Shown here: positions 45,189-55,103 of the stretch, piece after piece | How positions within the stretch are numbered: the first letter of the stretch is position 1 | Layout of the letters: each line of letters begins with the position of its first letter | From: Bacteroidota bacterium | Lineage (GTDB): Bacteria > Bacteroidota > Bacteroidia > Chitinophagales > JADJOU01 | DNA length: 64,000 bases | Reading direction: 5' to 3' | Assembly (NCBI GenBank): GCA_016713645.1 | Contig: JADJOU010000001.1 | Span: 186,001 to 250,000, forward strand | Program-made: the position numbers and the translations under genes | The notes under the pieces: model-generated | Told to the model about the DNA's origin: nothing | The model's database searches: none | What the model saw: the letters and a program-made list of their open reading frames with translations, nothing else

Positions 45189-46511
45189 ATGAATCTTCCA
45201 AGTGCATTTGTCAAAAGAATACAGGAACAATTTGCGGACAACGCAGATGATTTTATAAATGCTTTGACAAATGAGCCCAAAACCTCTATTCGCTATAATA
45301 GAGCGAAGACAAGTAAAGCAGAAAACAATTCGATTCCATGGGCCAAAGACGCTTATTTTCTTGAAACACGCCCCTCTTTCACCCTTGACCCACTATTTCA
45401 TGCTGGTCATTACTATGTGCAAGAGGCGAGTTCGATGTTGATTGAGCAAGTATTTAATCAATACTTAAAGACAGATTCCGCTATGCGCATTTTAGATATT
45501 TGCGCAGCACCAGGGGGAAAGAGCACGCACATCATGAGTTTGATCAATGATCAGTCTTATCTTGTGAGCAATGAAATCATCTCCAATCGGAGCAATATAT
45601 TGATGGAGAATATCATCAAATGGGGAACGGGAAACGCTTTAGTCACAAACAGCGATCCCTCCAAATTCACCTATCTAAAAAATCATTTTGACGCAATTCT
45701 TGTCGATGCGCCATGCAGCGGAGAAGGGCTCTTTCGGAAGAATCCAGATGCCTGCGCTGAATGGTCAGAAAAAAACTGCACCATTTGCGTGCATAGACAA
45801 AGAGATATTTTTCGAACCATGTGGGAATGCCTCAAAGAAGGCGGCATAATGATATATTCTACTTGCACTTATAATCCAGAGGAAAATGAGCGCAATCTCG
45901 CAGCACTTCAAGAAGAATTTAATTTTGATGTTCTACCGCTTTCTTTGAAAGAGGAATGGCAAATTCAAGAAGTAAAATTTAATTCCATCCTTGGATATCA
46001 ATTTTTACCCCACAAGAGCAACGGGGAGGGATTTTATTTGAGCATCATTCAGAAGCCAGGAATATTAACACAAAAAGAAGGCAAAATTAAAAACCGAAAT
46101 CACCCATTCAAATCATTTTTGAATGAATCATCCGCTGATAAATTTGATGCTAAGCATGTCCATAATAGAGATTATTTTATGCCCAATAATATGTCCGATG
46201 ATTTTGATGCATACAAATCACTGCACATAAAACATGCGGGCGTGTGTATCGGCGAAGAAATCAATAAGAAGCTAATACCAGACCATAGTTTAGCGCTTTT
46301 CGCTGGGCTAAATGTGAACAGTTTTCCTCGATTAGATCTAGAGGAGAAATCCGCATTAAATTACTTAGCAAAGCGGGATTTTGTGATTGATGGCCCCTTG
46401 GGTTGGAATGTTGTCACTTTTGAAAATGCTCCTTTGGGATTTATTAAAAACATGGGCAATCGATTCAATAATTACTACCCCAATGAGTGGAAGATTCGGA
46501 TGAATTTCTAA
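45189..46511 (+). CDS. RsmB/NOP-family 16S rRNA m5C methyltransferase (RsmF-like)
   Basis: 440 residues, intact. I start at ATG 45189 (MNLPSAFVKRIQEQF), which matches family N termini, not the upstream in-frame ATG 45165. The SAM-binding site is ILDICAAPGGKSTH (residues ~103-116). VDAPCSGEGLFRKNP holds the PC cysteine that resolves the covalent intermediate, and YSTCTYNPEENE holds the TC nucleophile that attacks C6 of cytosine. The C-terminal part (LDLEEKSALNYLAKRDF and GPLGWNVVTFENAPLGFIKN) is the PUA-like domain of RsmF/YebU. It methylates a cytosine in small-subunit rRNA. It is followed by a convergent cytochrome gene. Confidence 0.9.
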   Translation: MNLPSAFVKRIQEQFADNADDFINALTNEPKTSIRYNRAKTSKAENNSIPWAKDAYFLETRPSFTLDPLFHAGHYYVQEASSMLIEQVFNQYLKTDSAMRILDICAAPGGKSTHIMSLINDQSYLVSNEIISNRSNILMENIIKWGTGNALVTNSDPSKFTYLKNHFDAILVDAPCSGEGLFRKNPDACAEWSEKNCTICVHRQRDIFRTMWECLKEGGIMIYSTCTYNPEENERNLAALQEEFNFDVLPLSLKEEWQIQEVKFNSILGYQFLPHKSNGEGFYLSIIQKPGILTQKEGKIKNRNHPFKSFLNESSADKFDAKHVHNRDYFMPNNMSDDFDAYKSLHIKHAGVCIGEEINKKLIPDHSLALFAGLNVNSFPRLDLEEKSALNYLAKRDFVIDGPLGWNVVTFENAPLGFIKNMGNRFNNYYPNEWKIRMNF

Positions 46512-46572
46512 TCAATTGTTACTTATCAATAAAGACAAACTCTTTTAGACAAAAACACTTCTTTTACTTCCG

Positions 46573-46907
46573 CTATTTTGCTGGAGTCGACATCGTCACC
46601 AAATATTTAATAATCAATGCCTCTTGAGTAGGATCAATTCGCATCTCTTTTTTATTGGCCTTATTCGTCATATCTGCGACCATACTTGGCCATCTCTCTG
46701 GAGACAGTGATTTAGGACTCTTCAACGCATGACAAGCTACACATTTTTCTCCATACAAGATTTTTCCTTGATTGAAATCCGCTAGTGTTAAATCGGGATA
46801 AACAGCATTCACTTTGACTAGATCTGGTTGGCTTGGAACTACTTTTTTGAAGAAGAGCAGGCTGCTGCAATTGTCAGAACAGCGGAGATTAGTAAAATTT
46901 TATACAT
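46573..46907 (-). CDS. c-type cytochrome lipoprotein (one frameshift)
   Basis: ATG 46907 gives MYKILLISAVLTIAAACSSS, a lipoprotein signal with lipobox AAAC. An A-run near 46851 is short or long by one base, moving the frame into KKVVPSQPDLVKVNAVYPDL. The heme-binding CVACH lies about residue 55, in the context FNQGKILYGEKCVACHALKS; the distal Met may be in EMRIDP or VTMSTP near the end. About 111 residues, small monoheme class. It is a periplasmic electron carrier anchored to a membrane. It is transcribed divergently from the amino-acid dehydrogenase. Confidence 0.8.
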
Positions 46908-47098
46908 AATAAATGTTTTAAAATTCGTGCAAAATTCAATCGAATAAACTTGCAACAAAATAATTATTTTAATGGTTGAAAACCAAATATAGCGTGTTTC
47001 AAAAATACAAGCCCCCTTTCTTTCTAATATACATGCATAAATCCTAATTCGCGGTATTATCAGCCAAAATCCAATCTCTATTTTTTAATATAAAAACC

Positions 47099-47106
47099 TA
47101 CATTTG
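47099..47106 (+). promoter_or_regulatory. Putative -7 element for the dehydrogenase operon
   Basis: TACATTTG fits TAnnTTTG, 35 bp before ATG 47142, within the divergent 46908-47141 spacer. No matching -33 box is evident. Confidence 0.35.
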
Positions 47107-47141
47107 CCCTCAAGAAATGCTATAAATATATTAAAATCAAT

Positions 47142-48363
47142 ATGAGTTTATTACAAAAATATAAAGACAAAAAGCCGGAAATCGTATTTGAATGGAATGA
47201 TGCAGAGACAGGCGCAGAGGGCTGGGCGGTCATCAATTCTCTTCGCGGCGGAGCTGCAGGCGGGGAACGAGAATGAAAAAAGGCTGTACGCGCGATGAAG
47301 TTCTAAGCCTTGCAAAAACGATGGAAATCAAGTTTACCGTGGCAGGACCACCTATTGGGGGTGCCAAATCGGGCATCAATTTCGACCCAGCAGACCCTAG
47401 AAAAAATGAAGTCCTCAAGCGTTGGTATAGCAAAGTCATTCCACTTCTTAAAACCTATTATGGCACTGGAGGCGATTTAAATGTCCCTATCGAAGATATC
47501 TTCCCCATCACAGAAAGTCATGGATTGATGCATACCCAGGAAGGAATTGTACAAGGTCATTTCTCGCCAAGTCCAGAACAAAAAGTGAAGCAAGTTGATC
47601 AATTGAGAAAAGGTGTCTCCTTGATGATGAGCGATAAAACCCTTATTCCTAATGGAAACATTCATTATAGCGTAGCAGATTTGATTACGGGATATGGTGT
47701 AGCAGAAGGCGTTAGACATTGGTATTCCACGTATAAAATCTCCAATGCCGCTGGAAAAAGAGCGATTATTCAAGGATTCGGCAATGTGGCCGGAGCAGCA
47801 GCCTTCTATCTCGCTGAGCAAGGAGTCAAAATTGTTGGAATCATTGATAGAGCTGGTGGGTTGATCAATGAAAATGGATTCAATAGCAATGAAATCGCAG
47901 ACTTATTGGCTGCGAGAAATGGCAATGCGCTGAATGCCCCTAATATGCTTTCATTTGAGGAAATCAATGAAAAGATATGGTCTGTTAAAGCGGATATTTT
48001 TGTTCCTGGCGCTGCCTCTAAAATCATCACCAAAGAGCAATTCGACCAAATGATCGCCAGCGGCATTGAGGTCATGAGTTGCGGAGCGAATGTGCCTTTC
48101 AAAGAAGAAGATGTATTCTTTGGCGAATTGGCCCAATATGCAGATGGCAAAATGAATATTATACCAGATTTCATCGCCAATTGTGGCATGGCGCGCGTTT
48201 TCGCATATTTAATGCAACCCAATGCAATCATCACGGATACGGCAATTTTTAAAGACGTCTCTGATACGGTTGCAAAAGCATTGAAAGAAACGCATACCAA
48301 GAATTCACATCTTTTCCATTTACAAAAACGGCTCTTGATATCGCTATCGGCAAATTAATTTAA
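47142..48363 (+). CDS. Glu/Leu/Phe/Val-family amino-acid dehydrogenase (frameshifts near both ends)
   Basis: ATG 47142 (MSLLQKYKDKKPEIVFEWND). One G is missing in the GGGG run at about 47263, after which GTRMKKGCTRDEVLSLAKTM continues. PIGGAKSGI (near residue 70) carries the catalytic Lys; FSPSPEQKVKQVDQ and TGGDLNVPIEDI follow; AIIQGFGNVAGAAAFYLAEQ is the NAD(P)-binding fold; FVPGAASKIITKEQF and DFIANCGMARVFAYLM are family hallmarks. A second indel near 48315 replaces the end LFPFTKTALDIAIGKLI. About 407 residues. It oxidatively deaminates an amino acid to its 2-oxo acid; the preferred amino acid is not determined. First gene of a plus-strand run through PEBP and cvpA. Confidence 0.85.
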
Positions 48364-48371
48364 TTCTATTT

Positions 48372-48910
48372 ATGAAACACGCATTCTTCGCAATAGCCCT
48401 TTTAATAACAGGGATTTCGCAAGCCCAGACCTTTACCCTAAAAAGTGCAGATTTAGGTGGTCAAGCGACTTCCAAAACGAATTCGGTGGATTCGGCTGCA
48501 GTGGTCAAAATGTATCCCCACAATTGTCTTGGGATAATATCCCCGAGGGAACTAAAAGTTTTGCCATTACCATGTATGACCCAGATGCTCCTACAGGCAG
48601 CGGATGGTGGCATTGGTTGGTTTTCGACATCCCCGCACACATTCGCGAATTGAAATCAGGAGCTGGCGATATCACGAAGAATATTGCTCCCGCCAATTGC
48701 GTGCAAAGCACTACGAATTATGGCACATCAGGTTATGGTGGCCCATGCCCGCCAAAAGGTCATGGAATTCACCAATACATCATCACCGTTTATGCATTGA
48801 AAACGGATAAATTGGGACTCGATAAAAACGCGAATCCAGCGACAGTCGGATTCAATCTATGGGCGAATACCATTCAAAAAGCATCTATCGTCACGTATTA
48901 TCAACGCTAA
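48372..48910 (+). CDS. YbhB/YbcL-type PEBP (Raf kinase inhibitor-like) protein, exported (frameshifted)
   Basis: Signal peptide MKHAFFAIALLITGISQAQ at 48372. Indels around 48480-48525 lie between the N terminus and VSPQLSWDNIPEGTKSFAIT. The PEBP ligand-site motifs are MYDPDAPTGSGWWHWLVFDI and YGGPCPPKGHGIHQYIITVY, with the conserved Asp-Pro-Asp and His-x-x-Tyr. About 180 residues, normal for the family. PEBPs bind anionic groups; the bacterial role is unclear. It starts 8 bp after the dehydrogenase stop, so it is almost certainly co-transcribed. Confidence 0.88.
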
Positions 48911-48918
48911 TTGAATTT

Positions 48919-49449
48919 ATGATTATAGACATCGTTTTTGCCATTGCCCTTATCCTTGGGTTCTATCATGGATATCAAAAAGGGATTCTTTATTCCTTTG
49001 TATCAATCGTAGGAGTATTGATTGCCGCTTTGGCTTCCATGAAACTCACCCTTTGGTTCTCTGGACTGCTCAATCAATGGTTTAAAATCTCACCTACTTT
49101 CTTGCCATTCGTATCCATGGTTTTGATATTTATCATCATCATGCTCAATTTAAAGTTAATCGCCTATTTATTGGAGCGATTTTTAGCAGCCATCAAATTG
49201 ACGCAAGGAAATAAAATAGGCGGTGGACTTCTATGGGTAGGCATCTCCCTATTTTTGTTGAGCACTTGCATTTGGCTCTTGGATAAAGGGGATATTATTC
49301 GACCAGCATTGAGAACGAGTTCTTTTTCTTACGCAATGCTCCAACCAATAGCTCCATGGGGCTTTAAAGTAATCAGCTATTTATCACCTATGTTTAAAGA
49401 GTGGTATGAGGCATTGGGAGCGATTTTTGAACATGTGGGTAAAGAATAA
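48919..49449 (+). CDS. CvpA-family membrane protein
   Basis: 177 residues, intact from ATG 48919 (MIIDIVFAIALILGFYHGYQ). The first helix and following KGILYSFVSIVGVLIAALAS are the CvpA signature. Four hydrophobic segments are visible (about residues 3-18, 26-45, 65-88 and 103-125), giving an inner-membrane protein. CvpA was defined in E. coli through colicin V production and is linked to envelope homeostasis. The usual Bacteroidota context is variable. It begins 8 bp after the PEBP stop. Confidence 0.8.
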   Translation: MIIDIVFAIALILGFYHGYQKGILYSFVSIVGVLIAALASMKLTLWFSGLLNQWFKISPTFLPFVSMVLIFIIIMLNLKLIAYLLERFLAAIKLTQGNKIGGGLLWVGISLFLLSTCIWLLDKGDIIRPALRTSSFSYAMLQPIAPWGFKVISYLSPMFKEWYEALGAIFEHVGKE

Positions 49450-49471
49450 TTAACATATTCGCAAAATTGTT

Positions 49472-49479
49472 TAGCTTTG
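49472..49479 (+). promoter_or_regulatory. Putative -7 element for the oxoamine synthase gene
   Basis: TAGCTTTG matches TAnnTTTG, 70 bp before ATG 49542, in the short spacer after cvpA. Without a -33 match it remains tentative; the gene could also be read through from the operon. Confidence 0.35.
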
Positions 49480-49541
49480 TTTTTTAGGGGGGAAGAAATC
49501 ATGCACATAGGGGCATTTTTACTTATGCAAAACAATCATTT

Positions 49542-50774
49542 ATGACAGGTTCAGGATCACAGAAGAAAATCGGCAAATTATTTGAAAAGTGCTATGCGTA
49601 TGACAGAGCAGATATTGTAAAAGCAGCGGGGATATACCCATACTTCAAAGCCATTGAGGAGAGCGAAGGACCAGTGGTGAATATGGCAGGAAAGAGAATT
49701 GTCATGGCGGGATCCAACAATTACCTCGGACTTACCGCAGACCCTAGGGTCAAAGAAGCAGCCATCAAAGCCATTGAAAAATACGGAACCTCATGTTCTG
49801 GCTCTAGATACCTCACAGGCACCATCGATTTGCACAACGAATTTGAATCAAAAGTTGCCAAATTCGTAGGCAAGGAAGCAGCTCTCTTATTCAGCACGGG
49901 TTACCAAGCTGGACAAGGCGTTATCGCTCCACTTGTGGGAAGAAATGATTTTATCATCTCAGATAAAGACAATCACGCCTCTATTCAAGCGGGAAATATG
50001 CTCGCCAAAGGGGGAATGGGAACAGAAATATTGCGCTACCACCATTGTGATACAGAAGACTTGAGAAAGCGTCTAGAACAAGTAAAAGATAAGCCAGGAG
50101 GAAAATTAATCGTCACAGACGGCGTATTCTCCACTTTTGGAGATATTCCACCATTGGACGAAATCGTCAAATTGGCCAAAGAATACAATGCACAGCTGCT
50201 CGTTGATGATGCCCATGCATTTGGGGTAATAGGCAAAGGCGGAAGAGGAACTGCCAGTGATTTCGGTTTGACTGACCAAGTAGATTTAATCGTGTGCACA
50301 TTTAGCAAATCACTCGCATCTCTCGGTGGTTTCGTTGCCGGTGATGAGCGTGTAATCAACTATTTGCGCCACCACTCGCCTGCCTTAATATTTTCTGCAT
50401 CGCCTACACCAGCGTCAGTAGCTTCTGCTATAGCTGCTTTAGATATCATGATTGCTCAACCTGAATTGCAGACAAAATTGCTCAACAATACAGATAGAGT
50501 TCGTCAAGGCTTGATCAAAGCGGGTTTCCACGTCAATCCACCAGATGCTAGAACGGGCATTGTTTCTGTCATCATCGGTGACGATAACAAAGCGTTTTCT
50601 CTTTGGAAAGGATTGTTTGATGCGGGAATCTTCGTCAATGTATTCATCCAACCAGCAACTCCTCCAGGAATGGCGATGATGAGAAATAGCTTTATGGCGA
50701 CTCACGAAAACGAACACCTCGATACCATCATCGATACTTATATCAAAGTGGGTAAAGAATTGGGGATTATCTAA
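49542..50774 (+). CDS. Serine palmitoyltransferase-like alpha-oxoamine synthase
   Basis: 410 residues, intact PLP-dependent fold type I enzyme. Motifs in order: YPYFKAIEESEGP; GSNNYLGLTADPRVKEAAI; YGTSCSGSRYLTGTIDLHNE; DKDNHASIQAG (His stacking on PLP); VTDGVFSTFGDIPPL; VDDAHAFGVIGKGGRGT (Asp binding the pyridine N); and TFSKSLASLGGFVAGD with the Schiff-base Lys. The family joins an amino acid to an acyl-CoA. FSKSLASLGG and the YPYF start fit bacterial serine palmitoyltransferase, the first step of sphingolipid synthesis common in Bacteroidota, better than glycine C-acetyltransferase, but those relatives cannot be fully separated by eye. It ends before a bidirectional terminator. Confidence 0.85.
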   Translation: MTGSGSQKKIGKLFEKCYAYDRADIVKAAGIYPYFKAIEESEGPVVNMAGKRIVMAGSNNYLGLTADPRVKEAAIKAIEKYGTSCSGSRYLTGTIDLHNEFESKVAKFVGKEAALLFSTGYQAGQGVIAPLVGRNDFIISDKDNHASIQAGNMLAKGGMGTEILRYHHCDTEDLRKRLEQVKDKPGGKLIVTDGVFSTFGDIPPLDEIVKLAKEYNAQLLVDDAHAFGVIGKGGRGTASDFGLTDQVDLIVCTFSKSLASLGGFVAGDERVINYLRHHSPALIFSASPTPASVASAIAALDIMIAQPELQTKLLNNTDRVRQGLIKAGFHVNPPDARTGIVSVIIGDDNKAFSLWKGLFDAGIFVNVFIQPATPPGMAMMRNSFMATHENEHLDTIIDTYIKVGKELGII

Positions 50775-50883
50775 TTGGTAATTGGAATTTGGTTAGTGGA
50801 TTTTGGGGCTAATTTCTTGGGACATCAAGACCTAGCACAAGAAAACAGAAAGTACATCTCAGCGCGTTTTGCTCTATCAATAT

Positions 50884-50926
50884 AAAAAAATCCCCCATTT
50901 CTTTCGAAGTGGGGGATTTTTTTTTT
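50884..50926. terminator. Bidirectional Rho-independent terminator
   Basis: AAAAATCCCCCATTTC pairs with GAAGTGGGGGATTTTT around a TTTC loop, with one wobble position, and A/T runs flank both sides. It lies between the convergent oxoamine synthase and the 50994-52697 gene and can serve both. Confidence 0.9.
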
Positions 50927-50993
50927 AAAACTACTTTAACTTTTACAAAAGACCAGGCTTACCGCTCGTTGTAGTAGCTACATTCCTTGTTCC

Positions 50994-52697
50994 TTAGCCA
51001 TTGGATTTTGATTCACTTGTTTCAAATGACCAAACTGTTTTGTCTTTGCATGCATTGTACGCTGCAATCTCACCATATGTCAACGCCCAAGGGCAAGCTT
51101 TATCTTGAACCAATGCTTGTGATCCAGAATAGATGCCCGTCAGCGCATTGTACTTAAGTGCCATTCGAACATATTGATGCTTTCCATTGCAATCTGTCAG
51201 TTCAACGATCATAGCAACTTCCGCTGGAACATCGCTATTGTTTTCGAATTGAAATTGCACATTCAATGCATACATGCCCGCAAGATTGGTTTCACTGTAA
51301 TTCAATTCTTTCAATCTGTATTTTGTATTACAAGGGTCTTTTTTAACTTTCTCTTTACTATCCATCTGAATTGAATATTCGTCTTTATTTTTCAACTCTT
51401 TCGTATTATCACCAACAAAACCAAAACTTTCACCACATACACTTATAAAATTCAATTAAACACTTGCTAAAACTGGCGCATCATTTCCAATAAAAGTAAA
51501 ATTATCTCTAAAAACCCAATTGCCTAGGCTATCTCTTTCTGGTTTGACCATTCGAATAATTTTTTGATCATTTCCTTGAATCCAGATCATATTAGAAACA
51601 CTTTGCACGTCAACAGCATCAAGCGCAGTAGCCAATGGAACAGCCTTATCTTCTTTCGAATTATTAAGTCCAAGAACAACAGAAACCGTATTTTTTACTA
51701 TCGACTCTTTTACAAATACTTTCTTGAGATCAGGAATTTCACATTTACCAACGCCTTGATTGATTGACCATTTCTCTGTCCAAGCAAAATATTCACCACT
51801 ACCTGGCTTATAACCTTCACCGCCATATGTGTTCAATCTAAAAGTATCCATTGCAAATTCTAAATCTATTCTTACTATTCTAGAGTTATGGCCCCTCGGA
51901 TAACTATCCTGAATCATATGTGCCATTCTACCAGCATGGAATTTAGCCCTTCCTCTATGTCTATACAAATTTCCATTCTCATCACGGACAGTAGTAACAG
52001 CTATCATCTGCAACTTATTCCACATCAATAGGCTCTCTATAATATCATTATCTTCAATTGGACCATTCGCTAAACCAATGCCAAATGAATGAGTATATCC
52101 TTCTTTTGACGCTTTGATTGATTGCTCAATAAGGAGATCTCCCAAGATTAGCATATTATCCTCACCCAACCTATCATCTACACAAAAGCACCTTCCAAAA
52201 TGACAAACCCCATTATTCAATCCGACTCTGCCGTTCAATAAAACAGCAAAGCTGGTCTTCTTATTTGTAATTCCAAATTGCTCAGTGAAACTCGCTTTTT
52301 CATTGCATGCATTCGTTGTGGTGCAGCTAATTTCTCTAATATAGAATGGACTCATTTCAGTTGTTTTCCCGCTGACTTGCGCCTCAAATAGGCCCGTGGC
52401 AGCATTCAATTTGCCTGTGGCAGAAACAGTCGTTTTGTTTCCTTTAATATCTTCTCCTCTCAAATCGATGACGATTTCAGTCACGTTTGGCCTTGTGCAT
52501 CTGGTGAAAATCAACCAATTGCCCTCTCCCTTTGTACCATTTTGAGGAATTACAAGAAGATTGCCATTGACAGTCAAATTGGGATTTGAAAAGTCAATCG
52601 TCTCTATGCCCATTTTTGAACAATCATTCGTGTTCTGAGCAAGAAGTGAATTTGTGAAGACCCCTATAACTAGGGCGATAAGTATTTTTCTAAGCAT
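50994..52697 (-). CDS. Secreted two-module protein interrupted by one in-frame TAA
   Basis: ATG 52697 gives a signal peptide (MLRKILIALVIGVFTNSLLAQ). The upstream ATG 52718 overlaps a CAAAAATA (-7 type) box at 52716-52723 and is less likely. The first 413 residues end ...NDAPVLASV at TAA 51456-51458. The same frame continues without shift for 152 more residues (LNFISVCGESFGFVGDN ...), so a single substitution most likely made the stop. Two parts look like duplicated beta modules (SATGKLNAATGLFEAQVSGK versus MALKYNALTGIYSGSQALVQ). The middle carries FHAGRMAHMIQDSYPRGH, whose spaced His/Asp recall zinc-dependent phospholipase C/S1-type helical hydrolases; this is a motif-level suggestion only. 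Family not recognised; no T9SS domain. Confidence 0.65.
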
Positions 52698-52796
52698 AAA
52701 TATTTTTTTATGGCTCAAAAATATATTGATGCAAGAAATTAGGGTAGTACCTTTTTAGGAATGGAATTTTTTCTTTAGGAATAGAAAAACGAAAGA

Positions 52797-53567
52797 TTAA
52801 AACGAAGTGTTTGAAGCAAAACTTCGATACCATTCGTCAAATTCTGCCTTTCTATATTTGGAAATCTTCGCTTCAAGTTGATTTGTCAAGTATATCATAT
52901 AGTCCGAATTAGAATACTGAATGATGTGATGATAATTTATCAACCAGGATTTATGCACCCTAAAAAACACTTTACTATCTTCCAAAAGGGATTCATAAAA
53001 TTTCAAATTTTTACTCATTGTATAGGCATTCCCTTGTATATCAAAAATTGTCGCATAAGCTTCTTTTGCCTCAATAGCTATGATGTCTGCAATATTCAGC
53101 GCTTTCTGCATACCTTGATGCGTGACAATCATTTTTTTTACACTTTTCTCATTCAAACTCTCTTTCAGAATTTGATAATTGAGTGCATCTTTATCGATAT
53201 TTCTCTTTTCAATAAATTGTTTGATTGACTGATCGAGTCTAGTTTGTTCGATTGGTTTGAGCAGATAATCAAATGCCGCCACTTCAAATGCCCTTAGAGC
53301 GAATTGACTATACGCAGTGACAAAAATAATTTCGAAATTTACATCATCAAAAAAAGAGACCAATTCAAACCCTGTGTAATTGGGCATCTCTATGTCTAAA
53401 AAAACCAAATCAGGCTGGTGCTTTTTTATCTCTTGAACGGCTTGTTCAACATCTTCGCATAATGCGACAACCTCAATATCATTTTTATACTCTTGTAAAA
53501 AAGAATTCAAGACATATCTCGCACGCTCTTCATCATCTACAATAATTGCCTTTATCAAAGCACCCAT
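52797..53567 (-). CDS. LytTR-family response regulator
   Basis: 256 residues, intact. Receiver domain (1-125): acidic pair D11/D12, phospho-acceptor D58 in DLVFLDIEMPNYTG, Thr in FVTAYSQFALRAF, and Lys in DYLLKPIEQ. The C-terminal LytTR DNA-binding domain (residues ~150-250) has IIAIEAKEAYATIFD, FFRVHKSWLINYHHI and YRKAEFDEW. Such regulators are phosphorylated by LytS/YehU-type histidine kinases and activate adjacent or distant promoters. No kinase gene is adjacent: upstream is a beta-propeller secreted protein and downstream the secreted two-module protein, which may be targets. Confidence 0.9.
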   Translation of the reverse strand: MGALIKAIIVDDEERARYVLNSFLQEYKNDIEVVALCEDVEQAVQEIKKHQPDLVFLDIEMPNYTGFELVSFFDDVNFEIIFVTAYSQFALRAFEVAAFDYLLKPIEQTRLDQSIKQFIEKRNIDKDALNYQILKESLNEKSVKKMIVTHQGMQKALNIADIIAIEAKEAYATIFDIQGNAYTMSKNLKFYESLLEDSKVFFRVHKSWLINYHHIIQYSNSDYMIYLTNQLEAKISKYRKAEFDEWYRSFASNTSF

Positions 53568-53599
53568 GCACCAAACAAATTTAAAACCGTAGTTCCATC

Positions 53600-54883
53600 T
53601 TACTTATCAATCATTACCCTGCCATGAGCATGTGTATTTCCGTCTCCATCTAAAATATAGGCGTACATTCCTCGCGGCATATCCCTCACATCGATTTCAA
53701 GTTGATCTAAATTGTTCGCTTGTATTTGTTTAACCAACTCTCCAGAAATGCTAAAAATACGCACCTGAACTTTCTCCAATTTTGTCGGCAAATTAAAATA
53801 CAAATAATCATAGCTCGGTTGAGGATTCGCAGAAACTACAATTTCATTTCCTGATGCACTTTTAATACCCAAATTGATTTTCTGCTTTACTTTAAAATCA
53901 AAACCCACTGAAGCCAATCCTTGGTCTGGCGTTCCAACCCAACAATCATTTGTTGGCGAAGCACAATTAATTGCTGTAATTCGATTACTATGCAAACCAT
54001 TCTTGATATTGACTTTGGTAAAATTGCCTCCTTTTAAACATACCAGACCCGAATCTCTCGTGCCTATCCAAACTCCTCCTGAAGGATCTAACTCTAAAAC
54101 AGTGACATCATTGGATGGCAATCCACCATCTTGATTGAAATTAGTTATTGTATCTAGTTTTAGAATGGTCAATCCTTGATTTGTTCCCACATATACGAAG
54201 CTATCACAAGTGGGTTTTCCGAGAACCGTTTGAATTGTATTACTTGGAAATCCATCTACACTCGTATTTAAAACAGATTTCATTGTAAAAAAAAATGTAA
54301 ACAAGAAACCATATTCCAAATTGATTACACCGCTATCCGTTGCACACAATAATTCGGGGCAAAAAATATCGCGTACTTGAAGTGATTTAATATTATTAGT
54401 TGGCATACTTGGGAAGGTAGATTTATTAAGGACTTTCGCCAAATTCAAATTCGATGAATTATAGAACGCAATTCCGCTATCGCGCATAGCTACCATAATC
54501 GCTCCTAATGGCCCTATTGCAATGTCAGTCACTTTTGAATCAGGCAAATTAGGCAATGTATCCCATACTCCCGCATGCAAATAAGCTACGCCTTTATTTG
54601 TCGCCATAAAAGTATGCATGACACCACCAATATCCTTAAAAGCTATCGCAGTCATTGTATCTTACTTTAATGTTGAATTGGTCTTGTCAAATAATGTGGT
54701 CGTATTTGCAACTGGATCATACATGATACAACCTTTTGAAGCTGTTCCCAACCATGTCTTTCCATTAGGCGCTGCCTCAATGATTACAATTTCATTGGAA
54801 TTTATAGACTCTATTCTTTGAACAACTTGCGCGGTCAAAAGATTTGAAATAAATAGCGCTAGAGGTAAAATAAACTTTTGCAT
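53600..54883 (-). CDS. Beta-propeller T9SS-sorted protein, copy 1 (one in-frame TAA)
   Basis: ATG 54883 gives a signal peptide (MQKFILPLALFISNLLTAQ), then IESINSNEIVIIEAAPNGKT. A TAA at 54662-54664 interrupts residue 74; the frame continues directly (DTMTAIAFKDIGGVMHTFMA). The paralogue at 55104-56364 has Ser (LKSDSLRAIDF) at that place, so TCA to TAA by one C-to-A change explains it. Two-component-regulator-propeller (Reg_prop) units follow (GGVWIGTRDSGLVCLKGGNF, CWVGTPDQGLASVG). The end is a T9SS type A sorting domain (VSANPQPSYDYLYFNLPTK, VRIFSISGELVKQI, MPRGMYAYILDG). About 427 residues; surface-exposed or secreted. It was generated by tandem duplication with its neighbour. Confidence 0.78.
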
Positions 54884-54995
54884 AATTTTAAATTATATAA
54901 GACACGAATATAACTATTCTAATCTATTTGAACAAAAATTTCTTCGACGCTAAAATTCCTAAGGAAAATTGTCTTTTTATATCAATAGTTTCTAT

Positions 54996-55030
54996 GTAAA
55001 AATCCCATAAACGCAAAGCATTTATGGGAT
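54996..55030 (-). terminator. Terminator between the two propeller genes
   Basis: On the minus strand ATCCCATAAA and TTTATGGGAT (10 bp, perfect) surround a 9-nt loop and are followed by TTTTTA. It sits about 75 bp after the stop of the 55104-56364 gene, so the second propeller gene probably has its own promoter. Confidence 0.75.
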
Positions 55031-55103
55031 AAATAGTATTCAATATGTGATTCCTCGCAATACGTTAATCAGCAATCGTAATTCGTATATCGTAAATCTT
55101 AAA

